A stretch of DNA of 64,000 nucleotides. Origin: Oscillospiraceae bacterium (lineage in GTDB: Bacteria > Bacillota > Clostridia > Oscillospirales > Ruminococcaceae). The notes below the pieces were generated by a model. That model was given only the letters and a program-made list of their open reading frames with translations. It was not told the origin of the DNA and did no database searches. Location: NCBI GenBank assembly GCA_018110825.1, contig JAGBCL010000115.1:1-64000 (forward strand), written 5' to 3'. The stretch's first letter is position 1. Every line of letters begins with the position of its first letter. Both the position numbers and the translations under genes were made by a program. Positions 18,100 to 27,169 of the stretch are shown here, one piece after another.

Positions 18100-19470
18100 A
18101 TGAAAGATGTTAATTTTGAATCATTACGTGATATTAATGAAAATCTCCTCAAGCTTACTGTTGAAAGTGAAAATATAGATAGTATTGCTGAAAAAGTTGC
18201 ATTGAACGATTGCCCTGACTTTATCATTCCTTTTGTAAGGTCAGAAATTAACGGAAATATTGTTTATAAATACAAGGTTGGTAATCTTCTGGCAGTTAAA
18301 TATCTTGAAAAAGAAGTTAACAAGGTCAATTTTATCAAGCTTATCAAAAACGTGCTCGAGCCATTTATGACATGTGAAGAATGGTTTATGGACTACCGTC
18401 GCTTCTATCTTAACATGGAAAATATCTACATCAAGAAAGAAGATTATACTATAAAGTATATTTATATTTTCTCTGATGATTATTGTTCAACCGATGAGGA
18501 CGTAAAAACATTCATTACTGAACTTATAAAGAAAATCAGAATCTCCGATGACAGCGAACTCAAGCTTGAACTCGTAGAACTTTTGCTTACAAATGAATAT
18601 ACTATTTCTGATATACTTGCTATTATCAGCAAATATGAAAAGAAATTCATGCAAAATGGTAATCAATCAGCTGTTCGTTCTGCACCAAGACCACAGCCTG
18701 TTGTTCAGCAGCCTGTTCCAAAACCTCAGCCAGCCCCTCAGCCGGCTCCAAAACCACAGATTTTCCAGCAGCCTGCTCCTGCACCAAAGCCTGCACCTGC
18801 TCCACAGCCTGTTGTTCAGCAGCCTGCTCCGAAGCCTGCATCTTCAGGCGGCGATGATTTTGATATCGATGACCTTTTCAATGATGGTCCATCAAATAAA
18901 AAGTCTAAAGCTGCAAAACCAGCAAAAGAAAAATCAGGCAGATTTTCTCTTTTCGGTAAAAAAGAAAAGCCTGCTGCTGCACAGTTTACAAATACAGCAC
19001 CAGCTCCTGCTCCTGCTGTAATTCCACAGCCGATTAATCCTCAGCCAATTATAAATACTGCTGACGACGATGATTCCACTCAGTTTATTATCCCCGGTAA
19101 TGAACCAACTCAGGCTGCCCCAAAGGAAAAGAAAGTTACACTTCAGCTTTGTAAAACACAGTTTAATACAGTTCCTGAGATAATAACCCTTTCCTTCAAG
19201 GAAAAGACCGAACTGACAATCGGACGTGAAGGCAACTCCCCGTCACATAAGTCAGATTATATACTTCCAGGTGTATCAAAGGAAATCGGCCGTAAACATA
19301 TTCAGATTGAACAGCATGGTGATAAATATTATATTATCGACCTAGCTTCACGAAACGGAACATACCTTAACGGTCAGATGATTTTCCCTAATCAGTTGGT
19401 TGAACTCGAAAGTGAGGCACTGATTACATTTGGCAATGACATTGTTACATACAAATTTATTATTTCATAA
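18100..19470 (+). CDS. FHA-domain phosphothreonine-binding protein
   Basis: The protein has 456 residues from ATG 18100, which follows GAGGTG by seven bases; an in-frame ATG at 18085 overlaps the previous gene. The N-terminal part (about 1-180) has no sure family. A Pro/Gln/Ala-rich linker of about 130 residues follows, with QPAPKP-type repeats, and a C-terminal FHA domain (about 370-456) carries IGRE, SRKEIGRKH-like and SRNGTYLNG motifs. FHA domains bind phosphothreonine, so it is the expected reader of the kinases upstream. There is no membrane helix. It could recruit phosphorylated partners to the pilus machine. Confidence 0.9.
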   Translation: MKDVNFESLRDINENLLKLTVESENIDSIAEKVALNDCPDFIIPFVRSEINGNIVYKYKVGNLLAVKYLEKEVNKVNFIKLIKNVLEPFMTCEEWFMDYRRFYLNMENIYIKKEDYTIKYIYIFSDDYCSTDEDVKTFITELIKKIRISDDSELKLELVELLLTNEYTISDILAIISKYEKKFMQNGNQSAVRSAPRPQPVVQQPVPKPQPAPQPAPKPQIFQQPAPAPKPAPAPQPVVQQPAPKPASSGGDDFDIDDLFNDGPSNKKSKAAKPAKEKSGRFSLFGKKEKPAAAQFTNTAPAPAPAVIPQPINPQPIINTADDDDSTQFIIPGNEPTQAAPKEKKVTLQLCKTQFNTVPEIITLSFKEKTELTIGREGNSPSHKSDYILPGVSKEIGRKHIQIEQHGDKYYIIDLASRNGTYLNGQMIFPNQLVELESEALITFGNDIVTYKFIIS

Positions 19471-19487
19471 TCCGGTTGGTGATTAAT

Positions 19488-20219
19488 ATGAATTTTATTC
19501 ACGGCTGTTACAGCGATATCGGCAACACACGTCCCAATAACGAGGACAGTATTTTAAGCTACGCATTTGAAAAAGACGGTTTATCTGTTTGCGTTGGAAT
19601 AATCTGTGACGGAATAGGCGGACTTGCAAACGGTGAATTTGCTTCAAGAAAAATGACTGCATATTTTATGAACTGGATTGTCAGCTTAAGCACAACTGAC
19701 CTGAGCCAGCGAGATTTCCAATCAATTACAATGGAATTCAAGGAACAGCTTCATACTATTAATGGAATTATCTGCAAGGAAGCTGCACTTAATTCCATTC
19801 AGACAGGTACAACTGTTTCAGGAGTAATTATTGTGAATGATGACTTTATGACAGTAAATGTAGGTGACAGCCGAGTATATAAGGTTGTGAAAAAAAGCGT
19901 TACTCAGCTTACAAGTGATGATGTGCAGATGCAGAACCGAAACGGTATAGAAAGAAGCGTGCTTTCACAGTGCATAGGCTACGATGGAAATATATTTATC
20001 AGCACTGTTATCGGCAAGGTGGAACACAATGACGCTTTCATTTTCTGCTCAGACGGTTTCTATAAGCTTATGAAGGATAAGGAAATTGCCAAAACGCTTT
20101 TCTGGCTCAACAAAAAGAAAAATGTGTCCTTAGTATGCAGCAGTCTTATTGAAAAAATCAAAAGCCGAGGCGAAAGAGATAATATTTCTCTCGGAATAAT
20201 CAAGTGCATCAACAAATAA
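19488..20219 (+). CDS. PP2C-family Ser/Thr phosphatase
   Basis: The 243-residue protein fits the PPM/PP2C fold: RPNNEDS, CDGIGGL, VGDSRVY, FCSDG and RDNIS are the metal-binding and core motifs in the right order. I place the start at ATG 19488; upstream in-frame TTG/GTG codons at 19476 and 19479 fall in the ribosome site. It is the eraser that would remove phosphates put on by the two membrane kinases, with the FHA protein as reader. It is the last gene of the Tad operon, directly before a terminator. Confidence 0.93.
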   Translation: MNFIHGCYSDIGNTRPNNEDSILSYAFEKDGLSVCVGIICDGIGGLANGEFASRKMTAYFMNWIVSLSTTDLSQRDFQSITMEFKEQLHTINGIICKEAALNSIQTGTTVSGVIIVNDDFMTVNVGDSRVYKVVKKSVTQLTSDDVQMQNRNGIERSVLSQCIGYDGNIFISTVIGKVEHNDAFIFCSDGFYKLMKDKEIAKTLFWLNKKKNVSLVCSSLIEKIKSRGERDNISLGIIKCINK

Positions 20220-20220
20220 A

Positions 20221-20259
20221 CAACTGGCGGACAACATAGTTGCTCCGCCAGCTTTTTAT
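20221..20259 (+). terminator. Rho-independent terminator of the Tad operon
   Basis: CTGGCGGA (20224-20231) pairs with TCCGCCAG (20244-20251) and is followed by CTTTTTATT. It begins one base after the phosphatase stop. Confidence 0.9.
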
Positions 20260-20287
20260 TGACGTCAACAAGATGATATGATATAAT
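20259..20287 (+). promoter_or_regulatory. Sigma-A promoter of the third TPR-module gene
   Basis: TTGACG at 20259-20264, 17-base spacer, TATAAT at 20282-20287. It directly follows the Tad terminator and gives this gene its own expression unit. Confidence 0.82.
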
Positions 20288-20314
20288 TTATTAAAAACGC
20301 ATATGGAGGTTTAT

Positions 20315-21751
20315 ATGAAATCCAAACTAAAAATAATAATCCCCGTAATAATTGCTGTTCTTGCTGTAATTGGTGCAATTATCTTCATCAGATTCAATTC
20401 TGATGATACAAACAAGATTTCAAAAATGCTTGACACAGCACAAAAATATCTTGTAGAAAACAACTATGAGCAGGCTATTGCTGAATTTGAAAATATCATT
20501 GAACTTGACCCGAAAAATGTTGACGCTTATATCGGCATTGCGTGTGTTTACGATGAAATCGGAAACCGTGAAATGGCTATTGAATGGCTGGAAAAAGCTT
20601 ATGAAGAAACCGAAAGCGAAGAAATCAAGGAAATGCTTGACGAGCTTCTCGAAGGCGGTGTAATCTCTGATGATGACACAAATTCCGCTGACGTTATTCC
20701 CACAGTAACAACCGCTGTTACTACTGATTTCAGCACTGAGCCTGCTGTAACAACTATTTCGGATGATGAAACTACAATTTCTGAAACAACCGTTACAGAT
20801 GAAGAAAATGATTCTTTCAAAGTCGAAACAGCAGATTTCCCTTCTCTGCCTGACGTTGAACAGAAGTACTATATCGTGTTCAACGAAGGAAGCCGTAATG
20901 ACAGAGTTGAGCTGTCTGTTTTTGATATTGACGGTGACCTTAATGATAACTATATTTCATGGGGAGGATTCGGATATAATCTTTCACTGCATGACCACAG
21001 CGTAATGACAAACTGCGATCAGTATTATATTGAAAACGGCGAATGGACGTTATTTATAGAAGATTACCCACGAATGAGTGACACTGCTCACGCTGTAATT
21101 GAAAGCAATCTTGATGTTCGCAAGCCTGACGGTTCTCTTGTTCTTGCAGCTTCAGGAATTACATTGGGCAAGGTTGAGGAAGATAAGAAAGAGGAAGGAA
21201 CTTCTTTCACTCTTAATGTAGAAATTCCCGATTACTATTTCAGTCATGTTGAAAATCAAACCGGAAACGATGAATTATTTGCTTTTTTACGTGAAGCAAG
21301 CTATATTTATGATGCAATGTATGCTGGCGCCGGTCATATTAGCAGATTAACAAAAAATCTTGATAATCTTGGTGAAGTTGAAACCGACGTGTATACATAT
21401 ATTCGTACAGGAGTTTCTTTTGAAGATTATGAAACATTTTTAAAAAAATATTTTACTGAATACTTAGTTGACATGCTTGCAGCAGATGATGAAATCTGCC
21501 GCAATATTGACGGAGAATTTTGTTACACATTAGATCCTGGCAGAGGCGGTGACATTATGTATCAAGGTTCTGTTCTGACAATTTCCGAAGAAACCTCAGA
21601 TAAGATTGAACTTTCACTTGAAAGCTACTATTCAAATGCTAATTATCGTTCACTCGATGAACCACTTTATGAAGAAACACAAAGACGTTCATATACTTTA
21701 TATAAAGTAAACGGAGAATGGCGTTTTAACACTATGTTCTGCATATGCTAA
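20315..21751 (+). CDS. Membrane-anchored TPR protein, copy 3
   Basis: The protein has 478 residues from ATG 20315, six bases after GGAGG; an upstream ATG at 20303 overlaps the ribosome site. The N-terminal anchor and TPR module (about 1-112) matches the genes at 1448 and 2624. A Thr/Glu/Asp-rich linker follows (about 118-175), then an outer domain of about 300 residues that I do not recognise. Finding the same module at both ends of the Tad region suggests these proteins belong to the pilus or kinase system. Confidence 0.8.
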   Translation: MKSKLKIIIPVIIAVLAVIGAIIFIRFNSDDTNKISKMLDTAQKYLVENNYEQAIAEFENIIELDPKNVDAYIGIACVYDEIGNREMAIEWLEKAYEETESEEIKEMLDELLEGGVISDDDTNSADVIPTVTTAVTTDFSTEPAVTTISDDETTISETTVTDEENDSFKVETADFPSLPDVEQKYYIVFNEGSRNDRVELSVFDIDGDLNDNYISWGGFGYNLSLHDHSVMTNCDQYYIENGEWTLFIEDYPRMSDTAHAVIESNLDVRKPDGSLVLAASGITLGKVEEDKKEEGTSFTLNVEIPDYYFSHVENQTGNDELFAFLREASYIYDAMYAGAGHISRLTKNLDNLGEVETDVYTYIRTGVSFEDYETFLKKYFTEYLVDMLAADDEICRNIDGEFCYTLDPGRGGDIMYQGSVLTISEETSDKIELSLESYYSNANYRSLDEPLYEETQRRSYTLYKVNGEWRFNTMFCIC

Positions 21752-21798
21752 TATAAATTGTGCAATAAAGATGAAATGATATTACCATGGAGGAAAAC

Positions 21799-22086
21799 AT
21801 GAACAACCGCTTTTTATACACACCAAAAGAACGTCCTTCAAGACTTCTCAGAATATCAAGTCTGCTGTTTGCGGCAGGAACGATTGCACTATGGATTTTC
21901 GGCAAAAACATAGGCTTGTCAACAGGTAATCTGCTGATTATGTCAGGAATCGCTGTCCTGCTGCTCACTTGCTCAATTAACAGCAGACGTGCAGAAAAGA
22001 AAGCAAAGGAACAGAGTGAAGCGGTTATGAAAATGCGTGAGGAATGCGGCAAAGGCGATTACAATAACGATATTTTTTATGATTGA
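21799..22086 (+). CDS. Small two-span membrane protein
   Basis: The protein has 95 residues from ATG 21799, which follows GGAGG by five bases; the ATG at 21787 overlaps that site. A basic N-terminus (YTPKERPSRLLRI) is followed by two hydrophobic helices (about 18-36 and 45-62), then a charged cytoplasmic tail rich in Lys and Glu. No family is recognised. It lies between the third TPR gene and the GH3 gene on the same strand. Confidence 0.7.
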   Translation: MNNRFLYTPKERPSRLLRISSLLFAAGTIALWIFGKNIGLSTGNLLIMSGIAVLLLTCSINSRRAEKKAKEQSEAVMKMREECGKGDYNNDIFYD

Positions 22087-22142
22087 ATTCACTATCAGCG
22101 TAAATTTTACAATAATCACACTTTTAAAGGGAGGTTACTATC

Positions 22143-24197
22143 ATGGAAAAACATCTTAATAAGGATTTGTCTGCTCAGGAACGTGCTGAAGCGCTCACTG
22201 ATTTAATGACCCTTGAAGAACAGGCTTCACAGCTGAAATATCAGGCTGACCCTGTTGAGCGACTTGATATTCCTGCTTACAACTGGTGGAACGAAGGTCT
22301 GCATGGTGTTGCACGTGCAGGCACGGCAACAATGTTCCCTCAGGCAATCGGTATGGCAGCTGTATTCGATGAAAATGTGATTCACCGCATGGCTGAAATC
22401 ACTGCTGATGAGGCACGTGCGAAGTACAATGCCTATTCTGCCCACGGTGACCGCGATATCTACAAAGGTCTGACCATGTGGTCCCCTAACATTAACATCT
22501 TCCGTGACCCTCTCTGGGGACGTGGACATGAAACTTACGGTGAAGACCCGTTCCTGACATCACGTCTTGGTGTTGCTTATGTAAAAGGCCTGCAGGGAGA
22601 TGGCAAAGTGCTTAAAGCAGCTGCTTGTGCAAAACATTTTGCGGTGCACAGCGGACCTGAGGCTGTCCGTCATGAATTTGACGCTGTTGCAAGTCCTAAA
22701 GATATGGAGGAAACCTATCTGCCTGCATTCAAGGCACTTGTTGAAGAGGCTAAGGTTGAAGGTGTAATGGGTGCGTATAACCGTGTCAACGGTGAACCTG
22801 CCTGTGCGAGTCCTTACCTTATGGGTAAACTCCGCGAATGGGGCTTTGATGGTTATTTTGTTTCTGACTGCTGGGCAATTCAGGATTTCCACCTGCATCA
22901 CCATATTACCGACACAGCAACTGAATCTGCGGCACTTGCCTTGAAGCAGGGCTGCGACATCAACTGCGGCTGCACATATTTACAAGCACTTGCGGCTGTT
23001 GAAGAGGGCCTTGCCGACAAGAACGATATCCGAAACGCCTGTGTTCATGCTATGAGAACAAGAATTCGCCTTGGTATGTTTGACGGAACAACTGAGTTTG
23101 ACAACATTCCTTATGATATAATTTCCTGCGGCAAGCACAAAGCCTTTTCTCAGGAATGTGCTGAAAAATCAATGGTACTGCTTGAAAACAACGGTATTCT
23201 TCCACTTGACAGAAGCAAGCTGAAAACCATTGCTGTTATCGGGCCAAACGCTGACAGCAGACTTGCACTTGAAGGCAACTACTGCGGTACGGCTGACCGT
23301 TACATAACTTTCCTTGAGGGCATAGAGGATGCCTTTGACGGATGTGTGCTCTACTCCGAGGGTTGTCACCTTTACAAGGACAGAACTTCGGGGCTTGCTA
23401 TGGCAGGTGACCGTTACGCAGAAGCAATTGCGGCAGCAGAAAATGCTGATGTAGTGATTGCATGCGTTGGTCTGGACGCTACCCTTGAAGGTGAAGAAGG
23501 TGATACGGGCAACGAATTTTTCTCAGGTGACAAAAAGGATTTGCGTCTGCCTGAATCACAGCGTACTCTTCTTGAAAGGCTTTCTGCAACCGGCAAGCCG
23601 CTGGTTGTTGTGCTTACAACTGGAAGCTCCGTAAATCCTGAAGCAAAATGTGATGCACTTATCGAAACCTGGTATCCGGGACAAATGGGCGGCAAGGCAC
23701 TTGCAAGAATACTTTTCGGAGATGTTTCACCATCAGGAAAACTTCCTGTTACATTCTACAAAAATGCAGACCAGCTTCCTGATTTCGAGGATTACTCCAT
23801 GGAAAATCGTACTTACCGCTATACAAAAGACAATGTTCTTTATCCATTCGGCTACGGTTTAACATATTCGAGGATTGAATGTACGGGCATTGCTTACAAT
23901 AACGGCAAGGCTGTTGTAACAATTGAAAACAAGGGCAATTCCGACACTGACGAAGTTGTTCAGCTGTACATCAAGGACACAAGCGAATTTGCTGTACCAA
24001 ATGTAAGTCTGTGCGGCTTCAAGCGTGTACATATCCAAAAGGGTGAAAGGGTTACCATTGAAATTTCTGTACCGCAAAGTGCTTTCGAAGCTGTCAGCAA
24101 TGATGGAAAACGTGCTGTTTACGGTCACAAGTTTACTCTTTATGCTGACGTATCTCAGCCTGCCGAGAACAGTGTTTCTGTTGAAATCAACAAATAA
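22143..24197 (+). CDS. Glycoside hydrolase family 3 (beta-xylosidase or beta-glucosidase)
   Basis: The 684-residue protein has no signal peptide, so it acts on oligosaccharides inside the cell. The N-terminal (beta/alpha) barrel carries NWWNEGLHGVAR, FRDPLWGRGHETYGEDP and KHFAVHSG; the predicted nucleophile is Asp242 in VSDCWAI. The second alpha/beta domain (about 340-570) holds GNYCGT and VIACVGLDATLEGEEGD, and a fibronectin-III-like domain ends the protein. NWWNEGLHG and the EGEEGD motif are usual in xylosidase-type GH3, so xylo-oligosaccharide hydrolysis is the best guess; beta-glucosidase remains possible. The ribosome site is GGGAGG. Confidence 0.92.
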   Translation: MEKHLNKDLSAQERAEALTDLMTLEEQASQLKYQADPVERLDIPAYNWWNEGLHGVARAGTATMFPQAIGMAAVFDENVIHRMAEITADEARAKYNAYSAHGDRDIYKGLTMWSPNINIFRDPLWGRGHETYGEDPFLTSRLGVAYVKGLQGDGKVLKAAACAKHFAVHSGPEAVRHEFDAVASPKDMEETYLPAFKALVEEAKVEGVMGAYNRVNGEPACASPYLMGKLREWGFDGYFVSDCWAIQDFHLHHHITDTATESAALALKQGCDINCGCTYLQALAAVEEGLADKNDIRNACVHAMRTRIRLGMFDGTTEFDNIPYDIISCGKHKAFSQECAEKSMVLLENNGILPLDRSKLKTIAVIGPNADSRLALEGNYCGTADRYITFLEGIEDAFDGCVLYSEGCHLYKDRTSGLAMAGDRYAEAIAAAENADVVIACVGLDATLEGEEGDTGNEFFSGDKKDLRLPESQRTLLERLSATGKPLVVVLTTGSSVNPEAKCDALIETWYPGQMGGKALARILFGDVSPSGKLPVTFYKNADQLPDFEDYSMENRTYRYTKDNVLYPFGYGLTYSRIECTGIAYNNGKAVVTIENKGNSDTDEVVQLYIKDTSEFAVPNVSLCGFKRVHIQKGERVTIEISVPQSAFEAVSNDGKRAVYGHKFTLYADVSQPAENSVSVEINK

Positions 24198-24203
24198 AAC
24201 AAT

Positions 24204-24245
24204 AAGGGTATCGAAACGTCAATCTGTTTCGATACCCTTTATTTT
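24204..24245. terminator. Bidirectional terminator between GH3 and lipoprotein genes
   Basis: AAGGGTATCGAAAC (24204-24217) pairs exactly with GTTTCGATACCCTT (24226-24239), with T-rich sequence after it on the plus strand and A/T-rich sequence on the other side. It serves two convergent genes. Confidence 0.9.
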
Positions 24246-25635
24246 ATTCAATGGTATATTCAATAATGTTGCTAATAGGAACATACTGACCATCAACCCA
24301 CGCAGTAAGGCAGATTGTGTAAACGCCCGGGTCACGTCCGAAATATTGGTAACTCAGTTCATCTTCAGCATTTCGGTGCAGCACCTGCATACCGTCCTTT
24401 TCAACCAGCCAGCCAAGATTTGTATACCCCTCAACTTCGGGACGGGTCACTGTGTATGTATCGTCAATGGTAATTTCAACGGGATTTTCAATTACAATTT
24501 CGCTCTTTTCCTTATCATTCCAGGTAAGAAAATCAAACGGTTCACCGTTTACAAGTACATCTGCAGTGCAATCCACAAGGTGGTCAGTTGCTGCATGACC
24601 AAGCATTGAGCCAGCAGACGAACCATTGACTTCGCCGCTGACATGGCAATTCTCATACCAACCGCCAATTGCCTGACCTGTAATTATTCCCACCATTGAA
24701 CTTCCGCTTACGCTTGCATTTTCAAAGGTAATATTGTAAACTCCGCAATAGGTTTCCCAACCGATAAAGCCTACCGAACCATTATTGCACTCAATTTTCA
24801 TATTTTTTATTGTATATCCATTTCCGTCAACAAGGCAGGTAAAAGGGAAATCCATTTCTCCACCGTACCATCCCATTGGCACCCAACGATAACCTGAAAG
24901 GTCGATATCGTTCTGAAGCTGCATAAAAAGGCCCTGCCCATATTCTGATGTATTCACAATATAATTGAAGCTTGCAAGCTCCTCCGGTGTGCTGACAAGA
25001 AACACACCTTCCGCAAGTGATTTTTCTATGTAATCAGCGTCTGCAAGGTACGGAATATCACCGTAGTCACGTTCTTCCATCCAACCGTACTCATCAGGAT
25101 ATTTATCAAATAAATCTGCATTTTCCACATAAAGCCTGCGTTGTTCACGAGCTTCCATAACCTGCTCGCTGCCTTCCTCGTAAAGCTCTATTATTTCGCC
25201 GTTGTCGCTCACAAGAGTAAGATTGTTGTCGTAGCCTATCAGCACGTCATACTCACGTTCATCACTGATTATCAGGCGTATCTGATAATCCCTCTCCGCA
25301 AGAGTGTATGTTAATTCCTGACCTGCAAAATGAAATCTGCCATCATCATATAAATGCCATTGCTCATATGGGCTTGCAATATTTATATAGAAACCTGCAA
25401 CACTATCATAGTCAATAACTGACTCGCTTTCTGAGACTGTCTCCGACACAGACTCAGCAACTGTTGTTTCCTCAACATAAAGCGGCTCATCTGCATCTAT
25501 CAATTTCTGTCCTGTTGTGCCGATTGTGTAGGTATCCTCCATAATAACAGTTTCCATTTCCATAGCCTGAGGTTCACTGTCACATCCGCACAGCATAAGC
25601 GTACATAAACACATAAATATCCAAACCTTTTTCAT
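24244..25635 (-). CDS. Secreted lipoprotein with GLUG-type beta-helix segment
   Basis: The 463-residue protein has a signal peptide and a lipobox ending in LCGC, so the lipidated residue is probably Cys18. A Glu/Thr/Ser-rich region follows (about 20-70), then an unassigned domain. From about residue 250 there is a beta-helix-like stretch with DGNGYTIKNM, VGFIGWETYCGVYN and GIITGQAIGGWYENC, resembling GLUG motif repeats. Such segments are common on surface adhesins and peptidase-linked proteins of gut Firmicutes. It has its own promoter. Substrate unknown. Confidence 0.78.
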   Translation of the reverse strand: MKKVWIFMCLCTLMLCGCDSEPQAMEMETVIMEDTYTIGTTGQKLIDADEPLYVEETTVAESVSETVSESESVIDYDSVAGFYINIASPYEQWHLYDDGRFHFAGQELTYTLAERDYQIRLIISDEREYDVLIGYDNNLTLVSDNGEIIELYEEGSEQVMEAREQRRLYVENADLFDKYPDEYGWMEERDYGDIPYLADADYIEKSLAEGVFLVSTPEELASFNYIVNTSEYGQGLFMQLQNDIDLSGYRWVPMGWYGGEMDFPFTCLVDGNGYTIKNMKIECNNGSVGFIGWETYCGVYNITFENASVSGSSMVGIITGQAIGGWYENCHVSGEVNGSSAGSMLGHAATDHLVDCTADVLVNGEPFDFLTWNDKEKSEIVIENPVEITIDDTYTVTRPEVEGYTNLGWLVEKDGMQVLHRNAEDELSYQYFGRDPGVYTICLTAWVDGQYVPISNIIEYTIE

Positions 25636-25663
25636 AGACGTCCCTCCGTTCTGTTATATCTAT

Positions 25664-25692
25664 ATTTTACCACAACAAAATATATTTTGCAA
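25664..25692 (-). promoter_or_regulatory. Promoter of the GLUG lipoprotein gene
   Basis: On the minus strand, TTGCAA (25692-25687), a 17-base spacer and TAAAAT (25669-25664), followed by GGAGGG before the ATG at 25635. Confidence 0.7.
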
Positions 25693-25731
25693 CAAAAAGA
25701 AAGAGGCGGAACAGTTAGTGCTTGTTCCGCC
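25690..25731 (-). terminator. Terminator of the deacetylase gene
   Basis: Minus-strand GGCGGAACA (25731-25723) pairs with TGTTCCGCC (25713-25705) and is followed by a T-rich run. It lies about 90 bases after the stop of the deacetylase gene. Its T-run overlaps the lipoprotein promoter. Confidence 0.82.
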
Positions 25732-25823
25732 CAAAATAAAGAAAAAACAAGGAGTTCCGAAGGTCTGCCGTCTGCATCAGCAAACCGAGAACATCAAAGG
25801 GGGTTATCCCCTTGAATAGCAAA

Positions 25824-26582
25824 TCAAAGCTTGGGTGTCGTCAGAGTGTAACCCTGTTCCCTCAGGCTGTCTATTACCCTGCCGAGAATTTCCGCATTAG
25901 TTGAGGAAACGCTGTGCAGGAGGAAAATTCCGCCGCCGTGAGCAGCCTTTGTAACCTTATCAAAAGCAGCTGTAGGGTTTGGTTGGTTATTTACGTCCCA
26001 GTCGGGATAAGCGAAGCTCCAGAGCAAAGTCTTGTAGCCAAGTTCATTGCACACCGCCATGGACTGTTCCGAATATTCCCCGCAAGGGGGTCTGAATAAA
26101 GTCATTTCGTAATTATACTTATCCTTGACAAAAGCATGCAGCGACATAATTTCTGTCCTTACCTGCTCATCTGTAAGCGTAGGAAGAGAAGAATGCTTCA
26201 TACCGTGATTACCGATTATATGTCCCTCATCAAGCATACGCCTCACAAGTTTTTCGTTACGTTCTGCGTAGTCACCTGTCAGGAAGAAAACCGCCTTGAC
26301 GTTCTTTTCCTTCAGCGTGTCAAGAATAGGTTCTGTGTAGCCATTTTCATATCCCTGGTCAAAGGTCAGATAAATCTCGCCATTGTCCTCAAGCATTGCA
26401 TAACAGCCATACTGTCCCATTTCTTCATTGAACATACCTGCACCGATGGGACGGTTACAATCGTCAACCTGAGTCCCCTGACCATAACCATGTGAAGTTC
26501 TGTCAAGTGTCTCTGCCGAAACATTTACTGTCAGCAACGCAGCTGTCAGGATTGCTGTGATAAAGAATTTCAGCATACGCAA
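25824..26582 (-). CDS. PdaA-like polysaccharide deacetylase
   Basis: The 252-residue protein has a signal peptide (about 1-23) and a NodB-type deacetylase domain. Motifs are TFDQGYENG (Asp75), GNHGMKH (His126 and His130, metal ligands), RPPCGEYS and a late LLHS. The FDxGYENG form is typical of PdaA, the muramic-acid deacetylase required for spore cortex muramic-delta-lactam. With spoVAD and spoVAE nearby a role in spore cortex modification is likely, though a vegetative peptidoglycan deacetylase cannot be excluded. Confidence 0.88.
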   Translation of the reverse strand: MRMLKFFITAILTAALLTVNVSAETLDRTSHGYGQGTQVDDCNRPIGAGMFNEEMGQYGCYAMLEDNGEIYLTFDQGYENGYTEPILDTLKEKNVKAVFFLTGDYAERNEKLVRRMLDEGHIIGNHGMKHSSLPTLTDEQVRTEIMSLHAFVKDKYNYEMTLFRPPCGEYSEQSMAVCNELGYKTLLWSFAYPDWDVNNQPNPTAAFDKVTKAAHGGGIFLLHSVSSTNAEILGRVIDSLREQGYTLTTPKL

Positions 26583-26715
26583 CCTCCAAATAGAATTTCC
26601 GAAAGGACAATTTTATTGTTAGCCGCTTCATATTTTTTATCACAAGTATATAATAGCACAAAACTTACCGAAATAAAACTACACAATGGTTACAATTTCA
26701 TCTCAATTTGGATAG

Positions 26716-26753
26716 AAAAATAAAAAATGCGTTACAGAAAAATCCATAACGCA
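26716..26753 (-). terminator. Terminator of the ireB gene
   Basis: Minus-strand TGCGTTA (26753-26747) pairs with TAACGCA (26734-26728) and is followed by six Ts. Confidence 0.85.
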
Positions 26754-26763
26754 CATCATATTC

Positions 26764-27012
26764 TTATTCGCCGAGATAAGATTTAACAAGCACCTGAAGA
26801 AGCTCATCACGGTCAATGTGCCGTATAAGGCTTCTAGCGTTGTTATATGTGGTTATGTAGGTAGGGTCCTCAGAAAGAATATATCCCACAATCTGATTGA
26901 TAGGGTTATAGCCCTTTTCACGCAGAGCGTCATAAACAATAGTAAGATTTTTTCTGATATTGCTTTCTCTGTCCTCAACAACTGAAAAAGTCATAGTCTG
27001 GTCACCGTTCAT
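26764..27012 (-). CDS. ireB: IreB/UPF0297-family regulatory protein
   Basis: The 82-residue protein is of the usual length and shows the family pattern: an N-terminal TMTFSV with a conserved Thr, then [27 protein letters not shown] and a C-terminal [10 protein letters not shown]. In Enterococcus, IreB is phosphorylated on its N-terminal Thr by the PASTA kinase IreK and dephosphorylated by IreP, and affects cephalosporin tolerance. Here it is monocistronic with its own promoter and terminator; it normally sits next to ruvX, which I do not see. Confidence 0.93.
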   Translation of the reverse strand: MNGDQTMTFSVVEDRESNIRKNLTIVYDALREKGYNPINQIVGYILSEDPTYITTYNNARSLIRHIDRDELLQVLVKSYLGE

Positions 27013-27071
27013 TTATAACACTCCTTTTCTAAAAATTCCTCCCAATAAAACATATTCGGGAGCACACACAT

Positions 27072-27100
27072 ATTATAACCGATTTTAAGAATAAATACAA
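27072..27100 (-). promoter_or_regulatory. Promoter of ireB
   Basis: On the minus strand, TTGTAT (27100-27095), 17-base spacer, TATAAT (27077-27072), then AAAGGAGTG before the start. Confidence 0.75.
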
Positions 27101-27169
27101 GTGTTTCATCTATTTTTTTGAACTTTGCGAAAATTCAACATGCGTTTTTTGTGCATTTTGACAACAGTA

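Noticed and set aside
18690-18840. Short repeated stretch in the FHA gene considered as a possible CRISPR-like or tandem repeat array
   Set aside because: The repeats encode an in-frame Pro/Gln/Ala linker, vary in length and have no spacers.
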